This document shows, piece after piece, positions 13,339 through 14,550 of a stretch of DNA of 14,550 bases. Source of the stretch: Clostridia bacterium. GTDB lineage: Bacteria; Bacillota; Clostridia; Oscillospirales; Ruminococcaceae. The notes below the pieces were generated by a model that was not told the DNA's origin, did no database searches, and saw nothing but the letters and a program-made list of their open reading frames with translations. Each line of letters begins with the position of its first letter. The first letter of the stretch is position 1. The stretch spans positions 1 through 14,550 of the forward strand of contig QKDG01000128.1 in assembly GCA_003246805.1 (NCBI GenBank), given 5' to 3'. The position numbers were made by a program, and so were the translations under genes.

Positions 13339-14466
13339 TTGAAGATTACTGATATTATTATTAATGGCTTTAAAAACCTTAAAAATGTTAATATAACCTT
13401 AAATCCTGACATTAATATTTTTTATGGGAACAACGCACAGGGAAAAACAAATATTATTGAAGCTATATGGCTTTTATCAGGCAGCAAAAGCTTTCGTGGA
13501 ACAAAAGAAAAAGACCTTATTGATATCAATAGCAATGTTGCAAACATCAATGTTAATTTTATCAATAATTTTAGGGAGCAGCAAATTTCTGCAACATTAA
13601 TAAAAGACAATATAAATCAAAAAAATATTACTACCAACGGTGTTAAACAAAAAAATTTATCCTCACTTTTTGGAAATCTAAAATGCGTTGTTTTTACACC
13701 CGAAGATTTAGAACTTTCAAAAGGCTCACCGGATAAAAGGCGAAATTTTATAGATTTGTGCATTTCTCAAATAAAACCAGGATACTTTGATGTTTTGAAT
13801 AAATATGAAAATATCCTTATTCAAAGAAATTTTTTGTTAAAAAGAATTTCACAAGGAAATGTTACCAATAATGAACTTGATGTATGGGATGAACAAATAT
13901 CAAGAATGGGCGCATATATTACCGTTTTCAGATACAATTATATAAAAAAGCTTAATATATATGCAAAAAAACTGTATAACGAAATTTCTGAAAAAACCGA
14001 AGAGCTTGAGCTTATATATAATTCATCAGTTTTTGATGAACTTGAAGGAAGAACAGACTATAAAGGTGAAATGGCAAAAGAATATCTTGCAAAAATTAAA
14101 AGCAATATCAATGATGACATAAAATTAGGGTTTACTCAAACTGGTATACACCGTGATGATATTATTACAAAAATAAATAATCTTCCTGCAAAGGATTTTG
14201 CCTCACAGGGGCAGCAACGGTCAATTGCTTTGATTTTAAAGTTATCACAGGCTTATATCCTTTTAGAAGAAACAAATGACGCACCGATAATCTTGCTTGA
14301 TGATGTTTTGAGCGAGCTTGATATAAACAGGCAGAAATTTATAATGTCATCAATTAAAAATATGCAGATTATTATCACAAGCTGTGATGAAATAAATAAT
14401 AAAATAAAAGCACATATAACAGGCAAGACATTTAATGTAAACAATGGATTTGTTAAAGAGGTTTAG
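13339..14466 (+). CDS. recF: RecF, recombination mediator/gap-repair ATPase
   Basis: 375 residues. RecF is an SMC-like ABC ATPase that with RecO and RecR loads RecA at single-strand gaps and helps restart forks. Walker A GNNAQGKTN is at 30-38, the ABC signature SQGQQRS at 289-295, and Walker B IILLDDVLSELD at 317-328, with the helical arm between. Early family landmarks (IIINGFKNLKN, SKSFRG, VVFTPEDLELSKGSPDKRR) are all present. The start is TTG at 13339 with GAGG about seven bases upstream; no ATG or GTG is better placed. It is followed one base later by remB. A complete, ordinary RecF. Confidence 0.97.
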   Translation: MKITDIIINGFKNLKNVNITLNPDINIFYGNNAQGKTNIIEAIWLLSGSKSFRGTKEKDLIDINSNVANINVNFINNFREQQISATLIKDNINQKNITTNGVKQKNLSSLFGNLKCVVFTPEDLELSKGSPDKRRNFIDLCISQIKPGYFDVLNKYENILIQRNFLLKRISQGNVTNNELDVWDEQISRMGAYITVFRYNYIKKLNIYAKKLYNEISEKTEELELIYNSSVFDELEGRTDYKGEMAKEYLAKIKSNINDDIKLGFTQTGIHRDDIITKINNLPAKDFASQGQQRSIALILKLSQAYILLEETNDAPIILLDDVLSELDINRQKFIMSSIKNMQIIITSCDEINNKIKAHITGKTFNVNNGFVKEV

Positions 14467-14467
14467 G

Positions 14468-14550
14468 ATGGGATTTTTACATTTAGGAAATGATGTTGTG
14501 ATAAATACAAAACGTATAATTGCAATATTTGATATAGAGAATACATCAAC
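14468..14550 (+). CDS. remB: RemB/DUF370-type regulator, N-terminal 27 codons (partial)
   Basis: Starting at the ATG at 14468 the frame reads MGFLHLGNDVVINTKRIIAI then FDIENTS and leaves the window. It resembles the start of RemB (YaaB) of Bacillus, whose M-Y-I-H-L-G-D-D-F-V-V-x-T-R-D-I-V-x-I-F-D pattern it follows closely. In Bacillus, yaaB lies directly after recF, as here. RemB is associated with extracellular-matrix gene control; its role in Clostridia is unclear. AAAGAGG within the recF end is seven bases before the ATG, and the gap from the recF stop is one base. Only about a third of the gene is visible. Confidence 0.85.
   Translation, partial: MGFLHLGNDVVINTKRIIAIFDIENTS

Noticed and set aside
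1..14550. tRNA, rRNA, CRISPR arrays, insertion sequences, toxin-antitoxin or phage genes
   Set aside because: None seen on either strand; the window is a conserved origin region with no sign of insertion or transfer.

Overview
This window is the chromosomal replication origin neighbourhood of a low-GC Gram-positive bacterium. Gene content and order (noc, parA, parB and serS left of the origin; dnaA, dnaN, an S4-domain gene, recF and remB to the right) point to the Firmicutes, most likely class Clostridia. That placement is inferred from gene order and protein character, not from a search. Every gene points away from the dnaA region, so all are co-directional with outgoing forks.

Left arm, all on the minus strand, read outward from the origin: rpmH (L34), rnpA (RNase P protein), yidD, yidC and khpB/jag form a tight ribosome/membrane-insertion operon. 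A 197-bp gap follows, holding a strong candidate structured RNA (H-type pseudoknot plus terminator). Next come mnmE, mnmG and rsmG (tRNA wobble-uridine and 16S rRNA modification), ending in a terminator that overlaps the rsmG stop. noc has its own sigma-A-type promoter and a terminator. parA and parB follow, bracketed by two identical perfect 16-bp parS palindromes. The window begins in the first 14 codons of serS, which is easily missed because only 42 bp are present.

Centre: the 340 bp between rpmH and dnaA hold divergent promoters. The dnaA promoter carries a DnaA-box-like 9-mer in its spacer. The 420 bp between dnaA and dnaN look like the working origin. There is a cluster of same-strand boxes ending in TCAACA, then a 9-bp-stem hairpin, then six consecutive DnaA-trio triplets, then an almost pure A/T unwinding segment.

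Right arm, plus strand: dnaA, dnaN, the S4-domain gene (yaaA/rlbA), recF and the start of remB, closely packed after dnaN.

The genes are a conventional core set. The unusual material lies in the non-coding DNA and in a few protein details. The origin lacks canonical TTATCCACA boxes and uses a TCAACA-type box, while DnaA domain IV has a shortened, altered recognition motif. The parA/parB junction looks as if one base is missing relative to the usual ParB N-terminus. An unassigned pseudoknot RNA precedes mnmE.
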